Shown here: in pieces, positions 21,763 to 33,256 of the stretch
How the letters are laid out: the number at the start of each line of letters is the position of its first letter
Position numbering within the stretch: position 1 is the stretch's first letter
Source: Taxillus chinensis
Taxonomy: Eukaryota > Streptophyta > Magnoliopsida > Santalales > Loranthaceae
Length of the DNA: 64,000 bases
Direction: 5' to 3'
Assembly (NCBI GenBank): GCA_023512835.1
Contig: CM042086.1
Location: 9,029,799 to 9,093,798 of the forward strand
Translations under genes and position numbers: made by a program
Notes under the pieces: model-generated
What the model saw: only the letters and a program-made list of their open reading frames with translations
Told to the model about the DNA's origin: nothing
Databases searched by the model: none

Positions 21763-23230
21763 ATGACAACTTTCGATCATCTCCTAAAAGGCCTTCAGGA
21801 CAAGGAGACCATCACGATGGTGGCCCAGGCATCAGGAGACATTCAACTTCACCTTGGAGATTTCCCGCCAGGAGAAGCCTACAAGGCAGAACATGTTGTC
21901 ATAGAAGATCAGCTGGACTACACTAAGGAGGTACGGACAATATGGAAGCAATGGTCGGACGAAAGGAAAAGCATATACATACAACGGTTTGGGGATGTGC
22001 TCCATGTGGCCGAGCTGCGCCGATACGGATATGCTTGGGGCAGCCATTTATTTCGGGAACCTCGACGGCGGTGCTTCGACTTCAACGACCTAGATCTTGT
22101 TCCCACAATAGAAGAATACGAAGATTACCTGGATATCCCCGTGGAAAACAAAATGAAGATCTATCTACCAGAGCCCGAAGGTCATGCCGAAGGGCCTTTG
22201 CCGAGATTATGGGAAAGCCAGGTATGGGACTCACCGGTAGTCACAACCTACGGTGGGCGCGAATATCTTCCATGGGCAACAATCAAAGAAATAATACAAA
22301 CCGCAACGGAAGCGGAGGCACACAAATTGCTTACACTAGCCGTATATGGGCTAGTCATTTTCCCGAGGATACCGGCCCACATTGATGGGGCAATTGTAGA
22401 TTTGGTCCAGCGGGTGCTCAAAGGATGTGACCCTACTCCTGCTATCTTGGTCGAAACCATCCGATCTCTTACTTACCTAAGGAGTAAAGGCTCGGGACAG
22501 TTCATGGGGTGCTTACCTCTCCTATGTACTTGGTTGCAAGGTCATTTCCCCTGTAGTGTTCATCGTTTCCCTGCTTGTTTATCAAGTACCAGCCACAACA
22601 CTACTAGATATTCGCTCGGCAAGTGGAGCCTACCAAAAGACTTTGAAAGCTGGAAAAAGAAGTTGGGGAACCTCACGAAGGCTGACATTACTTGGACCGT
22701 TCCTTGGATGCCGGTGGTCTCCATGACATATAGCTGCGGGGACTACAATTGGGTTCCACTTTTAGGTCCCCTGGGGAGGAACCGCATATGCACCACTGCA
22801 GGTGGGAAGACAAGTGGGGCGTCATCGGATTATTCCCGTGCTCTTTGGCATGGGAGAATGTGACTTCACCTACAGCAGAACCATGCTCACAGAAGAAGGC
22901 AAGAAGATGTATCAAGCATGGTCCACACCACACAAGATCCAACCCAATAGTTCAAAGCCTGGTGTTTTCCCAGGCATACATATCTTGGAGGGCACAACAC
23001 AAGCCACACTAACTCCGGACATGAAGGCTATCCTCCAGGAGAATCGGACTTTAAGGCGGCGAGATCCAGAGGCTAGAAGCATCTCTAGAAGGAACTCTTC
23101 AAAGGCTGCAACGAGGGAAAAACAGATCACGACCATAATGAAGCGGCGGGAGGATGCAGGTGAACGACCACCCCGAGAAAGAGGCGCCGTGCTCCTTAGG
23201 AGATGACCGGAAGAATGCCTTAAGATCATG
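21763..23230 (+). pseudogene. ORF1 of B1, extra protein upstream of gag
   Basis: An ORF placed before gag, as in Tat/Ogre elements. The start is taken at ATG 21,763 because B2 keeps an ATG there; an in-frame ATG lies 11 codons upstream. Open for about 370 codons to 22,863, then it continues in another frame (22,802-23,206). Conserved wording includes WKQWSDERKSIYIQRFGDV, DLVPTIEEYEDYLDIP, WATIKEI, IDGAIVDLV and PCSVHRFP, resembling the plant DUF7745-type domain (family call from memory). The C-terminal part (LQENRTLRR, KQITTIMKRRED) looks like a short coiled coil. A frame slip near 22,580 relative to B2 shows decay. The function of such ORF1 proteins is unknown. Confidence 0.65.
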
Positions 23231-23474
23231 TAGTGATAGCTTTCATTTTACATGGCATTTCAAAGCACTTGTACATTTGCATTAAGTGTTTGTATTGTGT
23301 GTTTGGTTTGTAATAAAGTTGTTTGTTTTTCTAACCCTCCGCATATACATTCCATGCATACATGCATATCAAATAAAAGTTCCCTTGTACCCAGGTGGGT
23401 AGTAGCTTCTCTCCAAGATTGCACACTCTTACAATCTCGGATCCCGGCGCAATCAAACACCTCAACCGCAGCTA
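23231..23474 (+). other. ORF1-gag spacer
   Basis: Pyrimidine-rich spacer containing AATAAAG and ending in a possible splice acceptor (TTGTACCCAG, about 23,385-23,394). It is collinear with 29,425-29,600 in B2. It may be a second intron or an untranslated spacer; no matching donor is clear. Confidence 0.4.
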
Positions 23475-24296
23475 ATGGCAGAAGAAACAAAGAAACAGGC
23501 TCATGGGGTTGGAACAGTCCACAACAAACCCTACGGGGGCAAATGTCTGCAATTATGGAAATGCTCACAAAATTGATCAAGAAAGAGGAAGACTTCCAAC
23601 AGGGGGGAACTACTAATCACCATCAAGAGCAAGGACAGGAGGCCGTTCGGTCACCCAACCTGGCTCCAAGCCAGGCACCCACATACCATCCTGCTATGGC
23701 ACAACCTCCTACCCCAAATCAAACTCATTTCACTATGCGCGCACCAGGAAATGTAATGGAAGCAATGGGTTCCCCGGCTCCTCAGGAAAATATTGAGTCG
23801 CGCGCTCTACGCCGACTCGAGGAAAGACCGAAGGCCGTAGAAGGCACCGCGACTATGGCATGACCAGCCCACAAGACTTATGCCTAGTCCCTAGAGTGGT
23901 GCTGCCACCAAAATTCAAAATGCGAGTTTGAAAAATTCAACGGGACCCGATGTCCAAAGACACATTTGGCCATGTATTGTCAAAAGATGGCTGCTTATCT
24001 TGGTGAAGACAAGCTCCTCATGCATTGTTTCCAGGAAAGCCTAACCGGGGCATCTCTTCGCTTGGTACTTTCGGCTAAATGGAAATCGTGTCAAGACATG
24101 GAAAGAATTAGCTACTTCCTTCTTGGCACAAGACAAACATGTCACCGAGTGGCGTTGGATCGATTAACCCTGCAGTCCATGGAAAAGGGATCCGAGGAGA
24201 ATTTCAAGGATTATGCACGAAGATGGAGAGAGGCCGCTGTGGAGGTTCAACCTCCTCTTACCGAAAGAGAGCTCACTACTCTTTTTATCAACACAC
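23475..24296 (+). pseudogene. gag of B1, 5' part (split by B2)
   Basis: First half of the Tat gag. It contains QMSAIMEMLTKLIKKEE (a probable helix), a Pro/Gln-rich linker, then the gag core (THLAMYCQKMAAYL, LTGASLR, LTLQSMEKGSEENFKDYARR, ERELTTLFINTL). Frame changes near 23,500 and a stop near 23,860 break it. It ends at FINTL, where B2 is inserted; the downstream half resumes at 43,186. Confidence 0.82.
24292..24296. repeat. Target-site duplication CACAC, left
   Basis: CACAC before LTR 24,297 is repeated at 43,181-43,185 after LTR 43,180. It marks integration of B2 into the gag of B1. Confidence 0.93.
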
Positions 24297-27200
24297 TGTT
24301 GGACCCCGTTTTGTCCGGGTTGGACATACTAACCCCATTTGATATACCTTTCTGCCCATGCCATATACCTTGTTGAACAGGTCCACAATGATCCCATACT
24401 TCCAAGGAATGGTTTACCTCAATTTGCACGAGATAGATACAATTGACACGAACGGGGAGTCCAAAATTAATGACCTCTGCTACAAGTCTTTGAAACGCCC
24501 CAAGATCAACACTAGGTGATGGAGGATGAAAAATGGAGACCAACGCACTTGACCGAGCTCAAATTGGACTTAAAATGAAGAAGTTATGGCCAAAACAACT
24601 TTCGTTGGAAAAAGTCAAACTTGCCAAAAGACGGTCAATGCCCCAGGTCAAACGCCCGCAAAAGTGATCATGCGAAACTCTTCAAAATGCCTATGTAGGC
24701 GAATACGGATCTCCCCAAACAATCCCTGGAAGGGTATCCATTTTTGCATTTTTGGTGGGGGTAAAAAGGTAATTAAAAGTTTTGAAAAAGAAAAAAAAAA
24801 TCGGGGTTGACCGTTGACCGTTGACCTGCCGACACTGCGACCCGTTGACCTTCGAAGCCTCGAAGCCCCGAAGCCCGAAGCCCCGAAGCCTCGAAGCCCC
24901 GAAGCTCGAAGCCTCGAAGCCTCGAAGCCCCGAAGCCTCGAAGCCTCGAAGCCCCGTTGACCTGCTGATTCCACCTTCGACCCTTCGACCCCCGAAGCTC
25001 CGACCCTGCCGACACTCCGACCTTCGAACCTTGACTTGCAATACCAGTAAGTTTTCGGCCCGTTGACCGTTGACCTTCGACCTGCCGACACTTCGACCCG
25101 TTGACCGTTGACTTTTGCCCCACCGAAATTCGACCCACCGAAGCTTCGACCCTGCCGACACTTCGACCTGCCGACACTCCGACCTGCCGACACTTCGAGT
25201 TTCTGACCCCTCGACCTTCGCTGGCTTCCTCGCTGGCTATTTTTTTCTCTCGCTGGTCGTTCACGGGACTTGTCTTCTGCGCTGGCCACCTAACAAAAAT
25301 CATTTCTCAACAACCTGTCAGTCACATGCGCTGCTAAAATACAAATCCAAAAAGGCAATCACGAGCCACCCTGTTTCCCGCACATACTGTCCTCCCGACA
25401 AGGCATCAAACCTGCAAATTAAAATACTGCATCAAATAATACAGCAATTAATGACAGTGGAGCCAAAAACTTTTCTGCAGCACTTTAAGAAGCATTCGAC
25501 AGTCCCTGCGCAGAAAAGAGAAAAGATTCGGGGGAGGAAAAAATTCATTAAGGAAAAAGAGAGAAAAAAGGAGATCCGGCATAAGAAAAAAGCGATTGCC
25601 CGTCCCTGCATCAAAAAAGGAAATTCCGGGAGAAAAGAAAAAAAGAGTAGTTTTTCATTGAAGAGAACCATCGAAAAAGGAGAGAGCCATCAAAGAAAAA
25701 ACAGAGAGTGTGGGTTTCGGTGGAAGAGAATCGTTAGAAACAAGGGAAGAGGGAACCCTCCATCGATCCGGTGCAGAAAAAGAAAGAAAGAAAAAAAACA
25801 GAGAGCCCCCCCCTTTATCGTTGAAAACCTGCGCCATTACGAGAGCCCCCCCCTTTCCAATCCCTTTTCCCTGACACCTCATTACGACTCTTTTACCCAG
25901 AAAAAAACACAAAAAAAGAGACAATTCCAGGTCTTTTTTTTGTTTCCTCTTCCTACGTCTCCATAAAAACAAAAACAATCGTTTCTTCATTCCCTATTCC
26001 TTACACCTTACACCCATTCTCCTCAATTCCAGCCCAAAAAAAATCTAAATCCAAAATATACATCATCCTCCTTTCCCACGTTTTCTACCCAAAAACCCAA
26101 GAAAAAGGCGGCTATCGGCGTGGACAGGATTCGCACAAAGACGTTCGGTGTTCAAAGCTTCAAAGTCGGTTCAGCCCTTATTTCTTCATTACTTTTCAGC
26201 TTATTTTGATATTTGATGTAACTCTTAATATTTCCTTGTATTTCTTTTTTTTTTTTTTTATTGGTTGCATTGTGTTTTCCTTGTATTTCCCTTTCCTTTG
26301 TATATGTGTACCTTGTAATATGTAAAGTATAGCACAAAAAAAAACAACAAACAAAGAAAAAGAGAGAGAGCAAAGGGAGGCATGAGGAAAAAGAAAAGAA
26401 AAAAGAGTGAATCGTTATTTGATTTGTGGATGTCACAATCACACATATCACTTTACATGTTATTGTGTTAGTTCATAGTTTTATCCTTGCAAAAAAAGAA
26501 ACAACAAAAAAAGAAAACATTTTCAAAACCACAAAATGCATTTCAAAAAAAAAAAAAAAAAAAAACAAAAAAAACAAACAAACAAAACAAAGCAAAACAA
26601 AAACAAAAAAAAATGTTTTCATGTTTTCAAACAAAAACGAAAAATCAAAATTAGTACTTCAATTTCCAAAACCAAAAAAAAACAAAAAAAAACAAAAAAA
26701 AACAAAACAAAAAAAAAAACAAAAAGACCAAAATGTTTTTTTAAAACATAGAAAACAAAAAAAATGTATGTTTTCTAACCCAAAAACAAAAAAAAAACAA
26801 AACAAAAAACAAAACAAAAAACAAAACAAAACAAAACAAAAAACAAAAAAAAGGGGAAATTAAAAATCATTTTCTAGGACTCCAAAACAAAACCAAAAAC
26901 CCAAAACCAACCTATAGGATCTCATTCTCCACTTCAAAACAAAAACCCAAAATTTTTAGGATTCCCTTTTTAGACATTTAGGATAAATCCATTTTAACCA
27001 ACTTAGCTAAATAAAAATCATAGACTTTTTAGGAAACTTAACCTGATTATGACAAGTACAAATAAAAGAAAAACCTCCTCCTCTTAAATTAGATACCGAA
27101 AGGGCGCCGTAGGGGTGTTAATCCTTCCCTACACGTAACCAACTCCCGAACCCATCTCCGATAACGCAGACCACACACTTAAGACTACTCAAAGTAGAGG

Positions 27201-27309
27201 GTATCCAACTGTACCCCAAAAACAGCTTGGTGGCGACTCTAAATTTTCTCACCATTGGTCTAGTTTGAGCTCACCCCAAAAGGGCCCGGACGAAAACCAG
27301 GTGATGACA
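24297..27309 (+). mobile_element. 5' LTR of B2
   Basis: 3013-bp LTR, TGTTGGACCCC to GGTGATGACA, with the same internal layout as the B1 LTR (W-boxes, CGAAGCC minisatellite, purine block, A/C-rich block). The head is of the AATTTGCACGAGATAG type. It is followed by CGGCGACTCTGGGGAC, the probable primer-binding site. Confidence 0.93.
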
Positions 27310-27948
27310 CCGGCGACTCTGGGGACAAATGAACACTTTAGAGAGTTAGGTCTAGAACTAAGGATTAGGAGGTTATTTTAATTATCTTGTGTATATATTT
27401 AACTGTTGTACTAAATTGTTTGATGGTTGCTCATATTTACTTGTGATTTATTTATACGCTTTAACTACCATGAAAGTTGTGATTTCTGCTTTCCATACTT
27501 GTTGCATTCATGCATAACCCTATACCCGGGTTTAGCACAATTTAGGTTAGCGAGGTTCAAGACGGTCCCCGGCGCGTTGATCATTATCCGCAATGGGGCC
27601 TCGGACTCCTCACTCAAGCTTGAGGTTCTTTTAAGGCACGTCCTTTTAAGATCCCCCTCCAGGTAAATCCCATGGTGTATGGAGCCCTCTATTGAGGAAG
27701 TTTGGGAACCAACGAATAAGATAGGTATAGCAATAGAAGCCCATCAGGGGCATTGACCCACATTTTGTTTGCTCATTCCATGCCATGCTAACCTTTGTTT
27801 TGTAGGGTAGTCCTTAAGTCATCCCTTGCACATATAAGTTTTTTTTACTATTGGTTTATTCTTAATCTGTCTGATTGCCTTGATATATATTAACCTGTCA
27901 TCCTAACCTGTCATCATGCATAACATGACATTCATCATCCATATAGGC
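27310..27948 (+). other. Primer site and leader of B2
   Basis: Begins with the putative primer site (27,311-27,325). The remaining 620 bp hold no gene and align with the leader of B1. Confidence 0.6.
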
Positions 27949-29424
27949 ATGGCAACTTTCAGTCATCTCCTAAAAGGCCTTCAGGACAAGGAGACCGTCA
28001 CGATAGTGGCCCAAGCATCAGGGGACATTCAACTTCACCTTGGAGATTTCCCGCCAGGAGAAGCCTACAAGGCGAACGTGTTATCATAGAAGATCAGTTT
28101 GGACTACACTAAGGAGGTGCAAACAATATGGAGGCAGTGGTCGGACGAAAGGAAAAGCTTATACATACAACGGTTTGGGGATTTGCTCCATGTGACCGAG
28201 CTGCGCCGATCCAGATATGCTTAGGGGCAGCCATATATTTCTGGGAACCTCGACGGCGGTGCTTTTACTTCAACGGCATAGATCTGGTTCCCACAGTAGA
28301 AGAATACGAAGATTACTTGGATATCCCCGTGGAAAACAAAATGAAAATCTATCCGCCAGAGCCCAGAAGGTCATGCCGAAGGGCCTTTGCCGAGATTATG
28401 GGAAAGCCGGTATGGGACTCACCGGCGGTCACAACTTACGGTGGGCGCGAATATCTTCCATGGGCAACAATCAAAGAGATAATACAAACCGCAATGGAAG
28501 CGGAGGCACACAAATTGCTTACACTAGCTATATATGGGCTAGTCATTTTCCCGCGGATACCAGCCCACATTGATGGGGCAATTGTAGATTTGGTCCAGCA
28601 GGTGCTCAAAGGATGTGACCCTACTCCTGCTATCTTGGCTGAAACCATCCGATCTCTTACTTACCTAAGGAGTAAAGGCTCGGGACAGTTCATGGGGTGC
28701 TTACCTCTCCTATGTACCTGGTTGCAAGGTCATTTTCCCTGTAGTGTTCATCATTTCCCTGCTGTTTATCAAGTACCAGCCACAACACTACTACATATTC
28801 TACTCGGCAAGTGGAGCCTACCAAAAGACTTTGAAAGCTGGAAAAAGAAGTTCGGGAACCTCACGAAGCCGACATTACTTGGACTGCTCCTTGGATGCCG
28901 GTGGTCTCCATGACATATAGGCTGCGGGGACTACAATTGGGTTCCACTTTTAGGTCCCTGGGGGAGGAACCGCATATGCACCACTGCAGGTAGGAAGACA
29001 AGTGGGGCGTCATCGGATTATTCCCGTGCTCTTTGGCATGGAAGAGTGTGACTTCACTTACAGCAGAACCATGCTCATAGAAGAAGGCAAGAAGATGTAT
29101 CAAGCATGGTCCACACCACACAAGATTCAACCCAACAGTTCAAAACCTGGTGTTTTCCCAGGCATACATATCTTGGAGGGCACAACACAAGCCACGGCTA
29201 ACTTCGGACATGAAGGTTATCCTCCAGGAGAATCGGACTTTAAGGCGGCAGATCCAGGAGGCTAGAAGCATCTCTAGAAGGAACTCTTCAAAGGCTGCAG
29301 TGAGGGAAAAACAGATCACGACCATAATGAAGCGGCGGGAGGATGCGGTTGAACGACCACCCCGAGAGAAAGAGGCGCCGTGCTCCTTAGGAGATGACTG
29401 GAAGAATGCCTTAAGATCATGTTG
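27949..29424 (+). pseudogene. ORF1 of B2
   Basis: Counterpart of the B1 ORF1, starting at ATG 27,949 (MATFSHLLKGL). A frame slip at about 28,070 (GAAYKA- region) ends the first frame. The protein resumes at 28,128-28,913 (VEEYEDYLDIP, IDGAIVDLVQQVL, GSGQFMGCLPLLCTW, PCSVHHFPAVYQ) and again at 29,002-29,473 (EECDFTYSRTMLIEEGKK, REKQITTIMKRRED). Where B1 has an insertion near 22,580, B2 keeps the likely ancestral frame. Role unknown; it is found upstream of gag in Tat/Ogre elements. Confidence 0.65.
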
Positions 29425-29596
29425 TGATAGCTTTCATTTTACATGGCATTTCAGCATTGTATGTTTGTATTGAGTGTTTATATTGTATGTTTTGTTTGCA
29501 ATAAAGTTGTTTGTTTCTTTAACCCTCTGCATAGACATTCATGCATACATGCATATCCAAAAAAAAAAAATCAAATAAATGTTCCCTTGTACCCAG

Positions 29597-31500
29597 GTGG
29601 GTAGCGGCTTCTCTCCAGGATTACGCACTCTTACAATCTCGGATCCCGGCGCAATCAAATACCTCAACCGTAGCCAATGGCGAAGAAACAAAGAACAGAC
29701 TCATGGGGTTGGAACAGTCGAGACAAACCCTACAGGGGCAAATGTCTGCCATAATGGAAATGCTCACAAAATTGATCAAGAAAGAGGAAGAATTCCGACC
29801 GGGGGGAACTACCAATCACCATCAAGAGCAAGGACAGGAGGCCGTTCGGTCACCCAACCTGGCTCCAAGCCAGGCACCCACATACCATCCTGCTATGGCA
29901 CAACCCCCAACCCCAAATCAAACTCATTTCACTATGCCTGCACCAGGAAATGTAATTGAAGCGGTGGGTTCCCCACCCCTCAGGAAAATATTGAGTCTCC
30001 CGCTTTACGCCGACTTGAGGAAAGATTGAAAGCCGTAGAAGGCGTGTGGACAACTATGGTATGACCAGCCCACAAGACTTATGCTTAGTCCCTGGAGTGG
30101 TGTTACCACCAAAATTCAAAATGCCAGATTTTGAAAAGTTCAACGGGACACGGTGTCCGAGGACACATCTGGCCATGTATTGTCAAAAGATGGCCGCTTA
30201 TCTTTGGTGAAGACAAGCTCCTCATGCATTGTTTCCAGGAAAGCCTAACTGGGGCATCCCTTCGCTGGTATTTTCAACCGAATGGAAACCGCATTAGGAC
30301 ATGGAAGGAATTAGCTACTTCCTTTTTGGCACAAGACAAACATGTCACCGAGCCGGCACTGGATCGACTAACCCTGCAGTCTATGGAGAAAGGATCCGAA
30401 GAGAATTTCAAAGATTATGCACGAAGATGGAGAGAGGCAACTGTGGAGGTCCATCCTCCCCTTACCGAAAGAGAACTCACTACTCTTTTTATCAACACAC
30501 TAAAAGGTGTCTACTATGAGAAGTTGATCGGTAACGTCTCCAATAGCTTTGCGACTTGGTCGCATCCGGTGAACGAGTAGAGAGTGGAGTTAAAGGTGGA
30601 AAGCTAAAGGGTGATGCGGCTGAGGCATCAAAACGGTTTCAACCACCAGCAAAGAAGAAGGAAAATGAGAGCAACCTGGTATACCAAGCGCACCAGTCAA
30701 TACAGCCAACATTCTACCAAACGCCAGGGTGCTACAGAGGGGCACCAGTAGCTGCTTATGCTGCACCTGCACCACCTCCCCAATTCATGCCCTACCTGCC
30801 ACAAGGAGGGGTCCCATTTCCATATCCAATGACACCTAATCCGTTTCAACCAAGAGCGCCATACCCAGAGCAACCAAGGCCAGCAAGTCAAGAAGGACCG
30901 GGAGCCTCATTCCAAGGATAGGGGCAACCAAGGGCCCAGACCCAGGCAAGCGAGAGCGAATCGGGCTTCTTGCCGACCACGACAGGAGTTCGACCCGATC
31001 CCAATGACATTTGTCGAATTATATCCCAAGCTTTTAGAAGCAAGGATGGTAACTCCTATACCCTTGGGAGAAATAAAGACTCCTCCCCCGGCCTGGTACA
31101 AGCCGGATGTCGAAGTGCGAATATCACGCAGGTGGAGCTGGACATGATATCGAAAAGCGTATAACGTTCAAAAGGAAGGTTCAGGCATTAAAGGATGCAA
31201 AGTGGCCAGATTTTTCCGCACTAGCTGGGACACCAAATGTGAACAGCAATCCTCTCCCCAGAACACTCCAACAATGTTGCTAGTATCGAGAAGGAAGGGC
31301 GGCTGGAAAGGTTCTCTCAAGTACAAATGGAGAAAATGTATTTGTTTACTCGTTACAGGAACATGGCTATATATCGGCTAAAGATGCGCCAAAAGCACGG
31401 AATGGAACAGATAGGGAAAAACGGTGCCCTTATCATAAGATGGCACGGGGACATGGCATCACGAGAATGTACTGAGTTTTCGAAGTGGTGCAAAAGCTCA
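29597..31500 (+). pseudogene. gag of B2
   Basis: Complete but broken gag. The N-terminal frame (to 30,029) holds the helix QMSAIMEMLTKLIKKEEEF and a Pro-rich linker. The core lies at 30,131-30,580 (FQESLTGASLRWYFQPNG, SMEKGSEENFKDYARRW, LFINTLKGVYYEKLIGNV), followed by a Pro/Tyr-rich segment (30,690-30,921). A zinc-knuckle-like motif near 31,113-31,160 reads CEYHAGGAGHDIEK, i.e. C-x2-H-x5-H-x4-C with the last Cys replaced by Arg. Stops at about 30,058 and several frame changes interrupt it. The open frame already runs upstream of the AAUGG near 29,675, so the true start is uncertain. Confidence 0.78.
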
Positions 31501-32600
31501 TGGACCAAAGGATGATCGAATTCTCCACCGAAGAGATAGGCGATCAAAGCCACATGATTCAAAAAGACGTGTCATGCACACCGTCATGGGTGCCAACCCC
31601 CCTTGTCTTGAATGTTAAGACCCCAGAAATCCCGCTACTGCCTCATGGAATCACACCTCTCACCATACGGGTTCCTGCCCCTTTCCCCTACAAGATGGAT
31701 AATGCAGTCCCGTGGAACTATAACTGTGAGGTAGTTCAGGGAGCCGCTATAGCAGAAAAGAAGACCAGGAGCGGTCGGGCTTACGCCCCTGAGATAGTTG
31801 ACAAAGCAAGGAAAGAGAAAGCTGTGGAACAAGACATTGAGCCCACACTGGAAGCAACAAAGAAGGGAACACCGATCACTGAAGAAGAAACCACAGAATT
31901 TCTGAAACTCATGAAGCAGAGCGAGTATAATATTGTGGATCAATTAAGTCGGCAACCGGCTCGCATCTCCTTGCTCTCATTAATGATGGATTCCCAACCT
32001 CACCGGGAAGCACCGTTGAAGGTTCTAAGCCAAGCCTACGTTCCTCCAACCATCTCGATCGTGAATGTGGATGGACTCACCAGTAACCTCATCCTGAATA
32101 ACATAATTAGCTTTGGAGATGACGAGCTACCCCAGGAAGGGAAAGGACATATAAAAGCTTTGCACATCACGGTCAAATGCAAGGAGCACACCATAGCCCG
32201 CGTACTCATTGACAACGGCTCGGCCTTGAACATTATGCCCTTGCATATACCGCAACGAACTTCCAATTGACGCGTCCTATATGCGTCCCTGTACGATGAA
32301 GGTACGGGCATTCGATGGAGGAAAGCGTGACGTGGTGGGAACTCTAGATATTCCACTCATGATTGGGCCAACTACTTTTACGGTGGAATTTCAGGTAATG
32401 GACATCACGCCATATTACAGCTGTCTGTTGGGGAGACCCTGGATCCACATGGCAGGAGCGGTGCCACCAAGTCTCCACCAGAAGATGAAGTTCGCAATGA
32501 GGGATCAGATCATTTGCATCTCTGGCGAGACAAGTTTCCTCGTCACCAAACCGGCATCGGTTCCTTATATTGAAAGCCACGAAGATGTGCCAAGAATGCT
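31500..32600 (+). pseudogene. Protease region of B2
   Basis: A long frame (31,485-32,270) ends in the active-site loop VLIDNGSALNIMPL with the catalytic Asp codon at 32,211. The motif is D-N-G rather than the more usual D-T-G or D-S-G; my recollection is that Tat-type elements often have this form. A frameshift near 32,265 separates it from the second half (32,281-32,616), which has the flap region and the LLGRPWIH motif. The enzyme would process Gag and Pol inside the particle. Confidence 0.82.
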
Positions 32601-33074
32601 CCTATCGGGCCTTTGAGATGGTGAATGTCGCTTCGCCCCTGGACCATCGTCTCTCGAAAGCAACAAAAATGGTTGCGGCCACTATGATCAAACAGGGGTA
32701 CAAACTGGGGCAAGGGTTAGGCCTGACAGCTCAAGGGATTCGAAACCCCCGACCATCCGAGAAAATACCGAAAAGTTTGGGCTAGGCTACATCCCTACAA
32801 AAGCCGACAGGACGAGGGAAGCTATCAAAAAGAGGGAAGTCAGAATGGCAAGATTGCAGAAAAGGCCAGTACAAGAAGAAAGGAGAAGCTTTCCCCCTTT
32901 GAATGTTACATTCCGAAGTGGAGGGTTTATCCACAAGAGCCAACTTGAGCCCGAGACGGGGACTGCAGCCGCATTGGACACAAACAAGTATGCACCAAAT
33001 GAGATGGCTCAGTTAGTGCGAGAGGAGCCTAACCAGCCATTGAACAATTGGACCAGCCTGGACCTCCCCATAAT
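32601..33074 (+). pseudogene. G-patch segment and end of upstream exon, B2
   Basis: After protease comes IKQGYKLGQGLGLTAQGIRN (about 32,690-32,745), which fits the Gly-rich G-patch motif (an RNA-binding or helicase-cofactor module also found behind the protease of some retroviruses). The following frame (32,845-33,078) ends in a stop codon whose first base lies right after a GT dinucleotide start. That stop is removed if the intron below is spliced. Confidence 0.7.
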
Positions 33075-33256
33075 GTAATGCTTACGGGTTCTTTGGGATT
33101 TAATGTATTCTACTTGAATGTACTTTGAAGTCGTGAACATTTGTCTTTCCTTAAACCTTCCAATAAAACGTGTTTTTCAAATCTTTCATGGTGCATTCCA
33201 TTCATCACATATGCATATCATATTTGGTTACCAACTTGTCATTCTTTTATAAACAG
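33075..33256 (+). other. Intron between protease and RT exons, B2
   Basis: 182 bp starting GTAATG and ending TTTTATAAACAG, T-rich before the acceptor. Unspliced, the upstream frame ends at TAA 33,076-33,078. Spliced, the codon ATG is rebuilt across the junction and the frame runs on through YHNVNENIVCE into the RT exon. An intron at this place is a known feature of Ogre elements. Confidence 0.8.

Noticed and set aside
22912..23229. 105-codon minus-strand frame
   Set aside because: Antisense to the conserved ORF1 coiled-coil region; no independent support.
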